64,000 bases of DNA, from positions 25,710,001-25,774,000 of the forward strand of contig NC_077240.1 in the NCBI RefSeq assembly GCF_947179165.1, read 5' to 3'. The notes under the pieces are model-generated. The model ran no database searches and was not told the DNA's origin. It saw nothing but the letters and a program-made list of their open reading frames with translations. The stretch is from Solanum dulcamara (lineage: Eukaryota; Streptophyta; Magnoliopsida; Solanales; Solanaceae). Below are positions 1-10,974 of this stretch, piece by piece (position 1 is the first letter of the stretch; every line of letters begins with the position of its first letter). The translations under genes were made by a program, and so were the position numbers.

Positions 1-1422
1 TGACCATAGACTGTTTCGAAGAGTTGGATTTGATATTGATTTATTTATCTATGTTGCAACTAATGCTTAGTCCTTACATAGGAAAGGTTTGTATATGTCA
101 CACCCCAAATCCAAGTGACCAGCCAAGGACACACTACCCAACCCGAGCTAACCAAACCCATATGATGCATCCCGACCATATGCATGAAAAGAAAATTAAC
201 CGTGGAAGCCATTTGTTTTTTAATTTTATTTTTACATTTTCAAGTTAATCATGAAAAAATTTCAACTTCAAAAGTACATACCCGAAGCATTTCATAAGAA
301 TTATGAAATCAAAATAAGATAGATGTTTTTCCATGTATGTCATGTACACTCCCATTATTACAACCCAACACAACTTTCTATGGAGCCCTCATTCAAACAC
401 AAATTAAAGGTAGTTAGAACACGTAGAACTTCTTAATGGCCTTTAAACATTTCGAACTTTCTGGGATGCTACAATATAGAAATTCTGCAACTGAGAGATT
501 TATCCTTACCATTTTCTTTTCCATTTGAGATTTCCCCTTACTAGAATTTGAAAAGTTATTCTGTTGCTTTCCTGAATAATGCATGCGGAGCACAATGATT
601 TATTTCATCTCTGTTCTTATTTTGTTTTCTGTGTCCATATAGTTCCTTGATTTTTGTCTTTGTGAAATGATGATAAGTTTTCCTCCGAGACTCATAGCTC
701 AAAAGGGTAAAGAAAAATATTCCCTTTATCCTATTTGTAACTACTATCAGCACCCAAGGGGTTACTTACTGACAATGAAGTGGGTTGAGAAGTACCTGTT
801 GCTGGTGGGAGGTATCCCATGGAATTAGTCAAGGTGCGTGCAAGCTAGTTCGGACACCACGGTTATCAAAAAAAAAATTACTATCATAACGTATAGAAAT
901 GTGTAAGTACTTTAATAGAACATTATGATCTGTATCACTTTTAGTAGTCTCTAAATATGTATTTTTTAAAACCATAAAGAAGGTCAATGTTAAGCTACAC
1001 ACCAAAAAGTAGGTGCTTTGACTCTCATACATCAAACCAATCGCTCTTTTTGGTATGAAAAGAGTTGATTTGATTGTTCTATGTTGTTGGATTGACGGAT
1101 GATTTGTTATCCTGCCCTATCCTCAGTCCCTGCCGCAGTAGCCTGGGCATATTACACTTCTTTCCCTTGGATAAAATAGTTTGCTTTCTGTATGTTTATG
1201 TAAGCTTCTCCTCACCCTCAGTGAACTGGAATACTGTATCCTACTTTTAGCCAGCTGGATGAAGTTGCTAGCATTTCATGCTAGTAGTTCCCTGAACAGA
1301 AAGGGTATAGCTGCAGCCTGCAGATTTCAGACAGGAAACACACTTTTTGCATTGCTTGTCAGTTTGGTTCTCCCTTGGTTACTCACAGAGCCATCTTATA
1401 TTCATTTTTTGGGATTCTGTAG
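1..1422 (+). other. 5' intron or upstream part of the SWINGER-like gene; no exon recognised
   Basis: A+T-rich sequence without a recognisable coding stretch. The first exon I can place in the downstream methyltransferase gene begins at 1423 in mid-protein, after a polypyrimidine-AG acceptor. This interval is therefore most simply a long intron. I searched both strands for the conserved acidic and early SANT segments of E(z) proteins and did not find them, so the amino-terminal exons probably lie left of the window. Confidence 0.5.
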
Positions 1423-4400
1423 GATGGCTTCACAGGAGTTTGGGCTTAACGAAGAAGTTCTTGACATCTTGACCCAGTATGTTGGAGGCACCACTTCCGA
1501 AATCCTGGTAAACTGAGTTGATGATGTAATTGGGTAATGAACTTTTAGATCAAAGATGTTTTGGTTACCTCATTTATGTGTGTTTGGGCCTTCTCACATG
1601 TTGACGGATGTATCTCTATCTTTCATGGTTATCTTGGTGACTACCTGAGGAATCATTTTTTATACCATCTGATTTGTATTTGTTTGTTTGTTAATTAGGA
1701 GCACTGTACTGTGCTTGGGGAAAAACATCAAGATACAGACGGCAAAAGCTTGAAAGATTCTGGGGAAAGTGGATTTGAGGGGAGCATATTTCTGGACAAA
1801 AGCCTTACTGCTGCTTTAGATTCTTTTGATAACCTTTTCTGTCGCCGCTGTCTGGTATGTGATTGAAACGTGTTTTTTTTTAAACTGAAACAGAAGTTAT
1901 ATGTGTTTTTAATTGGTTCCCTGTACTAAAACAGGTGTTTGACTGCCGTCTGCATGGCTGTTCACAAATTCTTATTGATGCTGTAAGTATAATTGCTCAT
2001 TCAGCTTTTTCTACCGGATTAGTATATGGAATGTGAAAGTCTTTTTCGTTTGGCAGATTGAAAAGCAGTCCTATTCTTCTGATTCTGAAGATGATAGAAA
2101 ACCTTGCAGTGATCAGTGTTATCTTAAGGTATTCTTTAGACATGTATACACAGGCATGGATATCATACTTCTTTAAGTTAGGAATACCCCTCAATGTGTC
2201 ATTGATTTGGTTTATACTAAGATAACTCTTGTTTTTGAGGTAGTCCGGAATATTTGTAGTATTTTAGTTCCTAAACTTTTTTAACTAAACAGCTTAGCTT
2301 TTTCAGTAGTACCTAGGCAGCTCTGCTTTCAACATATAACTTTGGTATTAGCTGGTTTGCTAGTTTTGGCATTGACTGTCAAATGCCAAGTTCAGCTTTG
2401 GTAACACTTGCCACTGCTACTGACTGCTATTTTCATTTGCTAACTTGCTCTTCCCCTTTTTGTCTCTTCTTCTTTTTTCACTCACTTTCAGCTTTTTATG
2501 TGGGAGAAATTCATTTTGAGGTTTTAGGTAAAAGGTGCAGCAAATCAGACCAAATATTCAACTGTAGATCCAGTGGAAGGACCAGAAAAACACACTTCAG
2601 AAGTGGGAAGTAGTACTTTGCTCATCAAGAGAACTGGAGATCCAGGTGACGATGATTCACACACTTTGCTGATATTTTCTTGTCTTGTCTATAACATTTA
2701 GAGTTACCTGTTGTTGGTTCCACTTGTGCATGTTTCCTTGTCGCAATAGACGAGCACATTGATAGCAAAATGAAGCACAGAGTACCAGAGTCTATAAACA
2801 CAACCGTAGAGAAGTCAGATCTGGCTTTGGATGACCAACAAGATTCTTCTTGTAAGAGAAGGAAATTATCACTCCCTACTGCTACTAGTGTGGCAGAAGA
2901 AGATGGATCTGAGAGCAATGGGATGTCTATTATCACCAATGATTATGTATCACATTCACAAGCACCAGATCAGTCTGGCTATAATCATGGTACCTCTTTG
3001 CATAAGTCTGGGGACAATGTCAGGAATGAAGCAGCGGACACTAAAAACGAAACTGTGAAGCATGCATCCTACTCGAAAAATCTACCAGAATGGAAACCCC
3101 TAGAGAAAGAACTATACTCAAAGGGGATAGAGATATTTGGGAGAAATAGGTATGGATTTTAGTTAATATTGTCTCTTCCTCGATAATAGAATTACAATTA
3201 TGTTACATTAAAATAGGTCGATATCATCAGTGGTAAGAAATGCACGTCCAAGTGAATGAAAAAGATTGAAATGACTCTTCCAAATTTAACCTATACCTTT
3301 CTTTGAGATTTAACAAAAAATTGTTACACTAGGTTTCTTCTTTCCCTGTGGATATCATCTGGTAAAGTAGCTGTTTCTTGTTGACATCAGAGCAGAGAGT
3401 GAGAGATTAGATGGTAAAAACAAGAGTCTTTCTGAGTCTTCACATTTCACTTGGTACTTTTGGGTGTACTCAGGTCAGTAGTAACATATCCTTAAACTTT
3501 ACAACCCATGCTATCTATTTCATCCGCATGCAACGATAGGTCAGACTAAAGGGCAGCCGGTGGACTAAGCTCCCGCTATGCGCAGGTCCGAGGAAGGGGG
3601 ACCACAGAATGTCTCATTTACACAGCCTTACTTGCATTTGTGCAAGAGGCTGTTTCTGTGGGCAATGATAGCTCAAACTCAGAAATAGAAAACTGTCTGC
3701 CCTTCTCTTCCAGCTACAGACACTAGTGTTGCCAATCCGACATCTGTGAAACTATTTTTAAGATCCAAAGCTCCACATTCTGACCCCACTTTGTGGGATT
3801 TCACTGGGTATGCTGTTGTTGTAAAGCTCCACATTCCTTGTATTCATTTAAAGGATTTCCATATGTATATGCTGCTATCCTTTTTGTGTCTCCTGCCAAT
3901 TTCAAGCAATCCTTTCCTGGGCTGCCAGATAGCCGATCCTCATTTTTCTTCACATTCTATAGTTGCTTGTAATAATTTCCTATGGAGGTACTTCATATGG
4001 CTATACAAGCACAAATATCGTTGTACCATCTGCCACCATATTTGGGAGCAGCGATATAGAGCTGATTAAACTTTGGACTCAAAAGGGCACACGTTCTTGT
4101 GAGAAACCATGGGCAATTGCAGATAGTTGAAAGCTTAGACAAGTATGAATTGATTGGTGGGTTATGAACAGGAGATGACTTTAGCTGTACTGCATTTTCT
4201 GGGTACTCATGCTATCTGTACTGCATTTTCTGGGAACTCATGCTATGTTAAATTATATTTTACAGAAGTATTATTAATATCTTTTAGGCAATAAATAATA
4301 TGAAGGTGAGAGTGATTAGATGTTTTTGGAGTCCTTTTCACTTGTATTATTTTGAGAAATGAGGCAGCATCAAACTCAAAGATATTTATCTAGCTCACAC

Positions 4401-7400
4401 CAGAGCCTAGGAGGTTGGGGTGCAGTTGGCAGCTATGGGGGATTGGGGGAGTAGTGGGGACGCAGATAGTATGTGGGCTACAGGGTCATAGCTAGAGAGG
4501 TGTTAGGGGTCTCGAGGGGTAACCCTGGTGGACATAAAAGGGACTGGTGGTAAAATGGAGATGTTCAAGGAAAAGTGGAAGTCAAATCTATGGTAAACTT
4601 CAGAAAATGGGAAGAAATATCACGGCCTACAAAATGAGGAGTACCAGTGATAAACAAGTTGCAAATAGGCTTATTGCAGGTTTTACAGGAACCCTAAAAA
4701 ATTAGTGGGACAATTATCTCACTGATCATAACAGGGCTGAAATCCAGAATTCTATTACTACCAAAATGGTAGTAAAAAAGAAAATGGAGTTGAAACTGCT
4801 TCAGAGGCAGTTGTTAAAGATGCAACTGCTACTTTGATATATTGCATAGCCAAACACTTCGTGGGCGAACCCCGTCTTTTCCAAGATAGAAGTCTTGAAA
4901 GTTAACAGATTTCAGATGGTACAAAGATATGTTCATAACCAAAGTTATGATTAGGTCTGATTGCAATAATGATTACTGGAAGGAACGCTTTCTTAGCGGC
5001 TTACCCCCTCATTTCGCCGAAAAGGTAAGATCCAAAATAAGAGACAGGTGTGATGGGAAAATCCCATATCCCCAGCTCTCTTATGGAGACCTTATCAGCA
5101 TTATTAATGTTGTTGCTATGGAGCTTTGCACCGACCTTAAGCTAAAGGAACAACTTAAGAAGGAGCAAAAGACTTATTCAACAGAACTTGGCAGTTTCTG
5201 TCAAGATTTTAGGTTTCCCTTATTAAAACCTCCATCAGCAAGAAAAGCAGGAAAGAAAGAAAGAACTAGGGAAACTACTCCCGTAAAAGGAGATCTTCCA
5301 AGAAAAGAAGAGAATCCAAAGAAAAACCCAAAAAGAAGTTTAAAAGGAAAACTTCTAAAGATTCTTCTAAGGAAACTTGTTGGACATGGGCAAGAAAGGT
5401 CACAGATCTAATGATTGCCCCAGAAACAAGAAGAAGAAAAAGAAAGTAAATCTTCTTGAAGTTGATGAGGACATTAAGCAAAAACTCTTCACTATCATTG
5501 AGTCAGAAGAGACTGAGTCAGAATACTCTTCTGAAGAAGAGCATGAAGAAAGTGATGACGAATTCCTTAACGTCGCTCATAACCCAGAATCTGACGAAGA
5601 AGATTCAGAATGCAATTGCAATGGTGCACTTTGCCTTTGTGATAGCAAAACTATTAGAGTTATTTCTGAGAGTTCAGCAGAAACTCTATTCTCCACCATT
5701 GAGCATATCCAGGACGAAGAAGCTAGGAAGAAATATCTCCTTGAATTACAAAAGTTAGTTACTAGGCAAACAGAAGAAAGAAGAAAGGCCTACTGTAACT
5801 CCTTTTAGCATGAAGCAAATCATGAACCAATTTGACTCTAAGAAGGAAGAACGTTCTATAGAAGTGCTTCGTGGTGAAGTCAAACTTCTTAAAGAAGAGA
5901 TAAAAGAAGTAAAGGCCAGACTTCACAAGATAGAAATGGACGCTCTCACCGAACAAGTTCTAAAGAGAGCAAATGGTCAAACTGAAGCAACGACTTCAAA
6001 AGCCATTATCACAGGTGATGATTCTGATGAAGATGAACAACATCTTGAATCTCCCAGGTATGAATCTGAACCAGGAGTAAAAACAATTACCAAAATTCGA
6101 CCTCAGAGTTCGCATATTTTAATTGAATTAGTCATTAATGATAATTTAGTGCTTAACAAAATTGCTTTGTTAGAAAGTGGTGCAGATAGAAATTGCATTA
6201 TCGAAGGCTTGATTCCTACAAAATACCTTACTAAGGGTACTACTAAATTATATAGCGCTACTGGAGAGCGTATTTTGATCGATTATCCAATATCCATATA
6301 TGCAATAATGGTATTTGTCTTTCTAATGACTTTGTTATTACAAAGAACATTAATGAGGAAATTATTTTGGGTATACCTTTTATTACTCAGATAAAACCTT
6401 ATATTTAGTCTCAATGCCTTTGTATAAAAGACCATATCTTAGCTAGTCAAAGTTTTTGTTTCTTTCTATGCCAAGATTAGTTGCTCAACTTTCCTCAGTA
6501 TCAATCAATAAGTCAATCATAGAAGTGAAAGTAGGGAACATTCATCTTTTTGCTGGCCTTCCAGGGACCCTTTCACATTTTAGAGTTCTTTTTTTGATGT
6601 CACGAGACAAAGGGAGCACCTGAATAAATGCCACACCATACTTTCGCTCATTTAGTCCCTCTATGTTGAGAAATCTGCTGCTTCTTTTTATGCAGATCAT
6701 ATCCTAACCCCCTCCCTCCCCGCTTGGTCGTGCTTCTTAAGTACATGGAGTTGATTAAGTGTTGGTAACAGATTCTTGTTGGACTATATTTGGTCAAGTG
6801 ATATGCTCAAATCAGATTGTCATGTCAGTATGTGTCAGCTCTAATGTATATCTCATACATTGCAGTTGCCTTATTGCTAGGAACTTACTTCCTGGCTTGA
6901 AAACTTGTATGGAGGTATCCTCTTACATGGATAACAGAGCAGTGGCGCAACGTGGAGGCTCCACAAGCTTATTTTCAGAGGATAATGGGAAAGCTGACAT
7001 GGATTATATGGTTTGTGCTCCTCTTCGTGCCTAATCATTTACTTGATGCTTTGGCCCAATGATGGTAATATATGAATTCTCATATTCCTCAGTCCTTCAA
7101 ACGACTGAGGGGTTCGTATGGTACACAGATTTGGGAATATATATTACCTACTTAATAATTGGGTTTTTGGGACTGAAAAGGTGTTTGTATTCTTAGCAAC
7201 ACTCCCTATGCTGATATTTTTCAATCCGAGGAGAAGGATATTGTTAATGGGATTGTTAGTCTTCTCTTTAAATCCTAAACTGGTAAAAGTTTTCCCTACC
7301 ACATGATGGACTTAAATCCAAGGATAAAGTTCAAAAGAAAAAGTTAGTCCAGTTGCAAAACCAGATATCACACTGCATTAAAGTCCATATCCTTTTTTAG

Positions 7401-10196
7401 TGCGATAAATTATAATACATTCACTAGTTAATCTCACTTCATAATAAATTACATAAAAAGTTTATTCATGAAAGGTTATTATTGTAATTCTTGTAGTATA
7501 ATCTAGCGCTGTATACAAAAAGTATACTTATCTTTTTTCACACAAATATATGTAGAGCTAAAGTACTTGACTAGATGACAGACTTCTAATTTCAGTCTAT
7601 AACTTGGACAAAGCAGTCTGAACAGACTGTTCAAAGCTATCAGCTTTGCAATAAAAAAGAAATAAGCATCATGGATCTTTTGGTATTCATGAGACCATTT
7701 TGACTGTTATAAATATTTGGAGCAGCAGGCAATGCTACCTTCTAACATTCTGTACCCTCTTTTTTTGTATTTTACAAGGATGGGGTAGCTTTTGGCTCTA
7801 AAAAATCATGGTCTTTCTCTAGCCAGAATAAGATATTTTCAAGAATTACTTCTAGTTCATTTTTGAAGCGCAGAATGATGCTCAAGTTTATTTTAGGAAT
7901 TTGAGGAAGTCGGATCTTCTTCTTTGGAAATTGATGCATATATGAGTATTGTTTCCCTTGAATTTCTCATGCTACAAGTGGAACATACTACCATATAAGG
8001 TGCTGCTGGAATTGAAAATGCTCAAGCTGCTGATTTTATTTTGTTAGCATTGTACTTTCCAGATTAGTTTGAGTTACTTCCTTCATGGTGTATATCCAAC
8101 TAATTAGATGTATTTGACTATTTAGAAGCCAGATATTCCGACAAAATCACGTTTTCTTCGTAGAAGAGGCAGAACACGCAAGCTGAAATATTCCTCAAAG
8201 TCTTCTGGGCATCCCTCAATCTGGAGAAGAATGGCAGATGGAAAGAATCAATCATGTATACAATATAATCCATGTGGATGCCAGCCAATGTGTGGAAAGC
8301 ATTGTCCTTGTTTGCAGAATGGTACTTGCTGTGAAAAGTATTGTGGGTATGTTGAGCTTTTGAATTTATCAATAAAGGATTTCGTCTTTGACTTGTTAAG
8401 TCAGATGCTTCTCCAGTCCACCTTTTTCTCTTTTTTTTATTTCTTTTAACTACTTTCATACCCTCCTGTAAAGCTTGTTCTCTTGCACCCCTCCTCTCCT
8501 CCTGGATTCATTGGTGGCTCTGTTTGATGCTATGAATGGGTCATTTGTGCTCACTAAAGATGAGAGTGATGCAGTGCATCAACTTTTTGTTGCATTTACC
8601 ATACTTTGAACTCCTGCAAAGTTGAACAGGACTTAATAAACTAGAATAATTATGTCCTCAATTTGCATTCATTGTTATGTGAAAGAAGGCTGCAGCTCGA
8701 TATCCTTGACTGTGTTCGTTCTACAAAAGTTGTTTAACTTAATGCTTGCTCTATTTTATTTAGGCTTACTTAGGGCTTGTTGGGGATTCATTTGTTTGGT
8801 TTCCGATATTATTTCAGGAACCTGTCATCTCTCCTAATATCTCTTCTACCATTTCAGCTGCTCAAAAAGCTGTAAAAATCGTTTCCGTGGATGCCACTGT
8901 GCAAAGAGTCAATGCAGAAGCAGACAATGTCCGTGTTTTGCTGCTGGACGTGAATGTGATCCTGATGTCTGCCGCAATTGTTGGGTTAGGTAAAATGTAG
9001 CTAAACTGTAGCCTCTGAATTCATCCATGTATTGCTTCTTGAAATATTGACGCACACTTTTCAGCTGCGGTGATGGCTCATTGGGTGAGCCTCCTAGGCA
9101 AGGAGAAGGTCAATGTGGTAACATGAGACTCCTCCTAAGGCAGCAACAAAGGGTCAGACATTTTAGGGGTTTTAATTACGATTTCTGTCTCTCTTTCCTT
9201 TTCTCCTTTTTCAATCTGTCTTGCGTCATTTCTATAACAGATTCTGCTGTCAAAATCTGATGTTGCTGGATGGGGTGCCTTTCTGAAGGTAAGTTGTATT
9301 CCTGTGTCATACACTTGCTCCTTAAGCTAGTACTATAATGTATTAATAAACTAATTTAGTTTGTTTAATCTTTTTGCACCTAGAACCCTGTTTACAAAAA
9401 CGATTACCTGGGAGAATATACTGGTGAATTAATTTCTCATCGAGAAGCAGATAAACGGGGGAAAATATATGATCGTGCAAATTCGTCTTTCCTTTTTGAC
9501 TTGAACGATCAGGTGAGCACTGCTAATGTTTGAGATATTTTCATATTCCCTTGTATTGCGAAATCTGAACCTTAGAACCATCCGCTCTGCTTGTTTACCA
9601 TAGCAGGTATATGCTCTTCTTTCAACAATCTAGAATGTCTGGTTCCAAGTTGTTGTTACTAATTTTCAATCGTGAATCTGGTGCATTGAAGTTTTCGATT
9701 CCAAAATATCCCAATTATTAACCTTTGATGTCCTCGGGATTTACTTGTCCTTCAAGTTTTTTGGATTCTTCTAGTAGTATGCCTGATTTCTTCAACCGAG
9801 AAAATGAAGTACCAACATAGGGAAGCTAACTAAACACTCCTTTTGAGTGATCTCTTTAATGCAGTATGTCCTTGATGCCTATCGGAAGGGAGACAAGCTG
9901 AAATTTGCCAATCACTCATCAAACCCAAACTGTTATGCTAAGGTACATACAATCCTATGTATTAGAGTTCAATAAACTTCTTGATTGTTGCTGATTCGAC
10001 ATTTCTTTAGGTAATGCTGGTTGCTGGTGATCATCGGGTTGGGATATTTGCAAAGGAACGTATTGAAGCTAGTGAGGAGCTTTTCTATGATTATCGTTAT
10101 GGTCCTGATCAAGCGCCCATATGGGCTAGGAAACCTGAGGGCACAAAGACAGACGATTCACCAGCACCTCAAGGTCGACCAAAGAAACACCAATAA
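1423..10196 (+). CDS. SWN: Histone-lysine N-methyltransferase, E(z) family, SWINGER/EZA1 type (5'-incomplete, 14 exons)
   Basis: Catalytic subunit of Polycomb repressive complex 2, methylating histone H3 lysine 27 in the nucleus. Exons: 1423-1507, 1699-1854, 1935-1982, 2057-2128, 2528-2645, 2750-3149, 6866-7010, 8126-8346, 8858-8989, 9065-9152, 9241-9288, 9384-9512, 9865-9942, 10011-10196. Every junction is GT-AG and all phases join. They encode the last 634 residues; family members run to about 850. In order: SANT1 remnant (QEFGLNEEV), [16 protein letters not shown] cysteine cluster, variable linker with basic CKRRKLS, SANT2 ([12 protein letters not shown] across the 3.7 kb intron), cysteine-rich CXC domain, and SET domain with [21 protein letters not shown] and [12 protein letters not shown]. 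The GPDQAP end and terminal KKHQ resemble SWN more than CLF. The SET core shows no break. SWN rather than CLF identity is from remembered family features; a tree would settle it. Confidence 0.95.
3548..3662 (+). mobile_element. AU SINE, truncated at both ends
   Basis: Matches the central body of the angiosperm AU SINE family: GGGCAGCC, CTAAGCTCCCGCTATGCGC, GGTCCG, then the TTGCATTT-GTGCAAGAGGCTGTTTC stretch. The tRNA-like 5' head and the distal end with the Pol III B-box-like motif are missing, and several mismatches show that it is old. It sits in sense orientation in the 3.7 kb intron of the SWN-like gene. A second piece of the same family lies at 36679-36722. Confidence 0.8.
3767..3836 (+). 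mobile_element. 42-bp RTE/TS-SINE 3' tail flanked by a 14-bp target duplication
   Basis: The 14-mer AAAGCTCCACATTC occurs at 3767-3780 and again, perfectly, at 3823-3836. Between them, 3781-3822 is the terminal 42 bases of the 3' end shared by Solanaceae TS SINEs and RTE-type LINEs: CCCCACTTTGTGGGATTTCA, then CTGGGTATG and a TTG run. This is what target-primed reverse transcription leaves when it stops almost at once. It lies within the SWN-like intron. Confidence 0.85.
4185..4246. repeat. 31-bp tandem duplication
   Basis: Two adjacent copies of a 31-bp unit starting CTGTACTGCATTTTCTGGG differ at one position (T or A after GGG). It lies in the SWN-like intron just left of the viral fragment. 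Most likely a replication-slippage product. Confidence 0.85.
4560..6400 (+). pseudogene. Endogenous caulimovirid (plant pararetrovirus) fragment: coat-protein and protease region, decayed
   Basis: Three consecutive frames (4929-5411, 5377-5808, 5810-6394) resemble the capsid-to-protease part of plant pararetroviruses: a capsid-core-like stretch ([16 protein letters not shown]), a lysine-rich tract, a CCHC zinc-knuckle remnant ([11 protein letters not shown]) whose first half falls in another frame, an acidic serine-rich segment, a coiled-coil-like Lys/Glu stretch, and a retropepsin-like stretch. The retropepsin catalytic site reads ESGA where DSGA is usual. Stops interrupt the region before 4929, and a frame change lies near 5390. 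No reverse transcriptase follows. It has the same orientation as the host gene and lies wholly within its intron. It is a dead integrant; the genus (solendovirus, florendovirus or another) cannot be decided here, and the boundaries are approximate. Confidence 0.8.
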
Positions 10197-10974
10197 TCTC
10201 ATTGAGACAGCATGCTGACTATCTCAATGGCTGTAACATAACCATTTCTATCTTATTGTGGAATGCTAAACATGGAGGAACAGAGGAAGCTCTAGTTCAT
10301 CTCTTATATACAGTGATATAGAGTCATAGACCATCATAAAAGATCTTTATTTGTTTTTTCTTTGTTGTGGGGTTCCTTTATATTTTATTATATTATTGTG
10401 TGCTAATAATAAGACATTAAAGATGTGATAGGGGAAGATCCGGCTATGTAAAGAATAAGCAGAAAAATTTTGAAAGTAACATGTATACATATAGTTATCT
10501 GAACAGGTGAAAGAAATTACTTGTATTGGACACAAGGTGTTGTAATAATACAGTTTATGTAGATCTATTTCCTTTTACTCTATTTGGAACCAGTTTTGGC
10601 TTGAACCCCTTTTATGATATTGGGAACAAAGGTGAACCCAAGAGTCAAAATGCAATCCAAATATACAAAATCAAATTTGAAATTTGAGAATTATGTAAAA
10701 TTTGGAAGAACTTATGCTCATATTGTTGCAACAGAAACTATTATATATGATCCTATATTGATCCAGTTGATTGAAGCAAACTTTGGATGTATTAATTTGA
10801 CCTATTTTAATCCGTCCAAGTTTGACTGACTAACACGTTCATTTGCCATCTCTAGACATAAACAATCTTTGACACACCAAGAGAGAACAAAAGACCAACC
10901 TCAACTTCACAGCTATATACAGCTTATCAAACATGCTGAACAAATGAAAGAATAACAATTTTGAGGATGAAGTT
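10197..10974. other. Intergenic spacer between two convergent genes
   Basis: Holds the 3' untranslated region of the SWN-like gene and, on the other strand, that of the TBL gene. Several A+T-rich stretches could serve as plant polyadenylation signals, but none stands out. I see no further gene. Confidence 0.6.
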
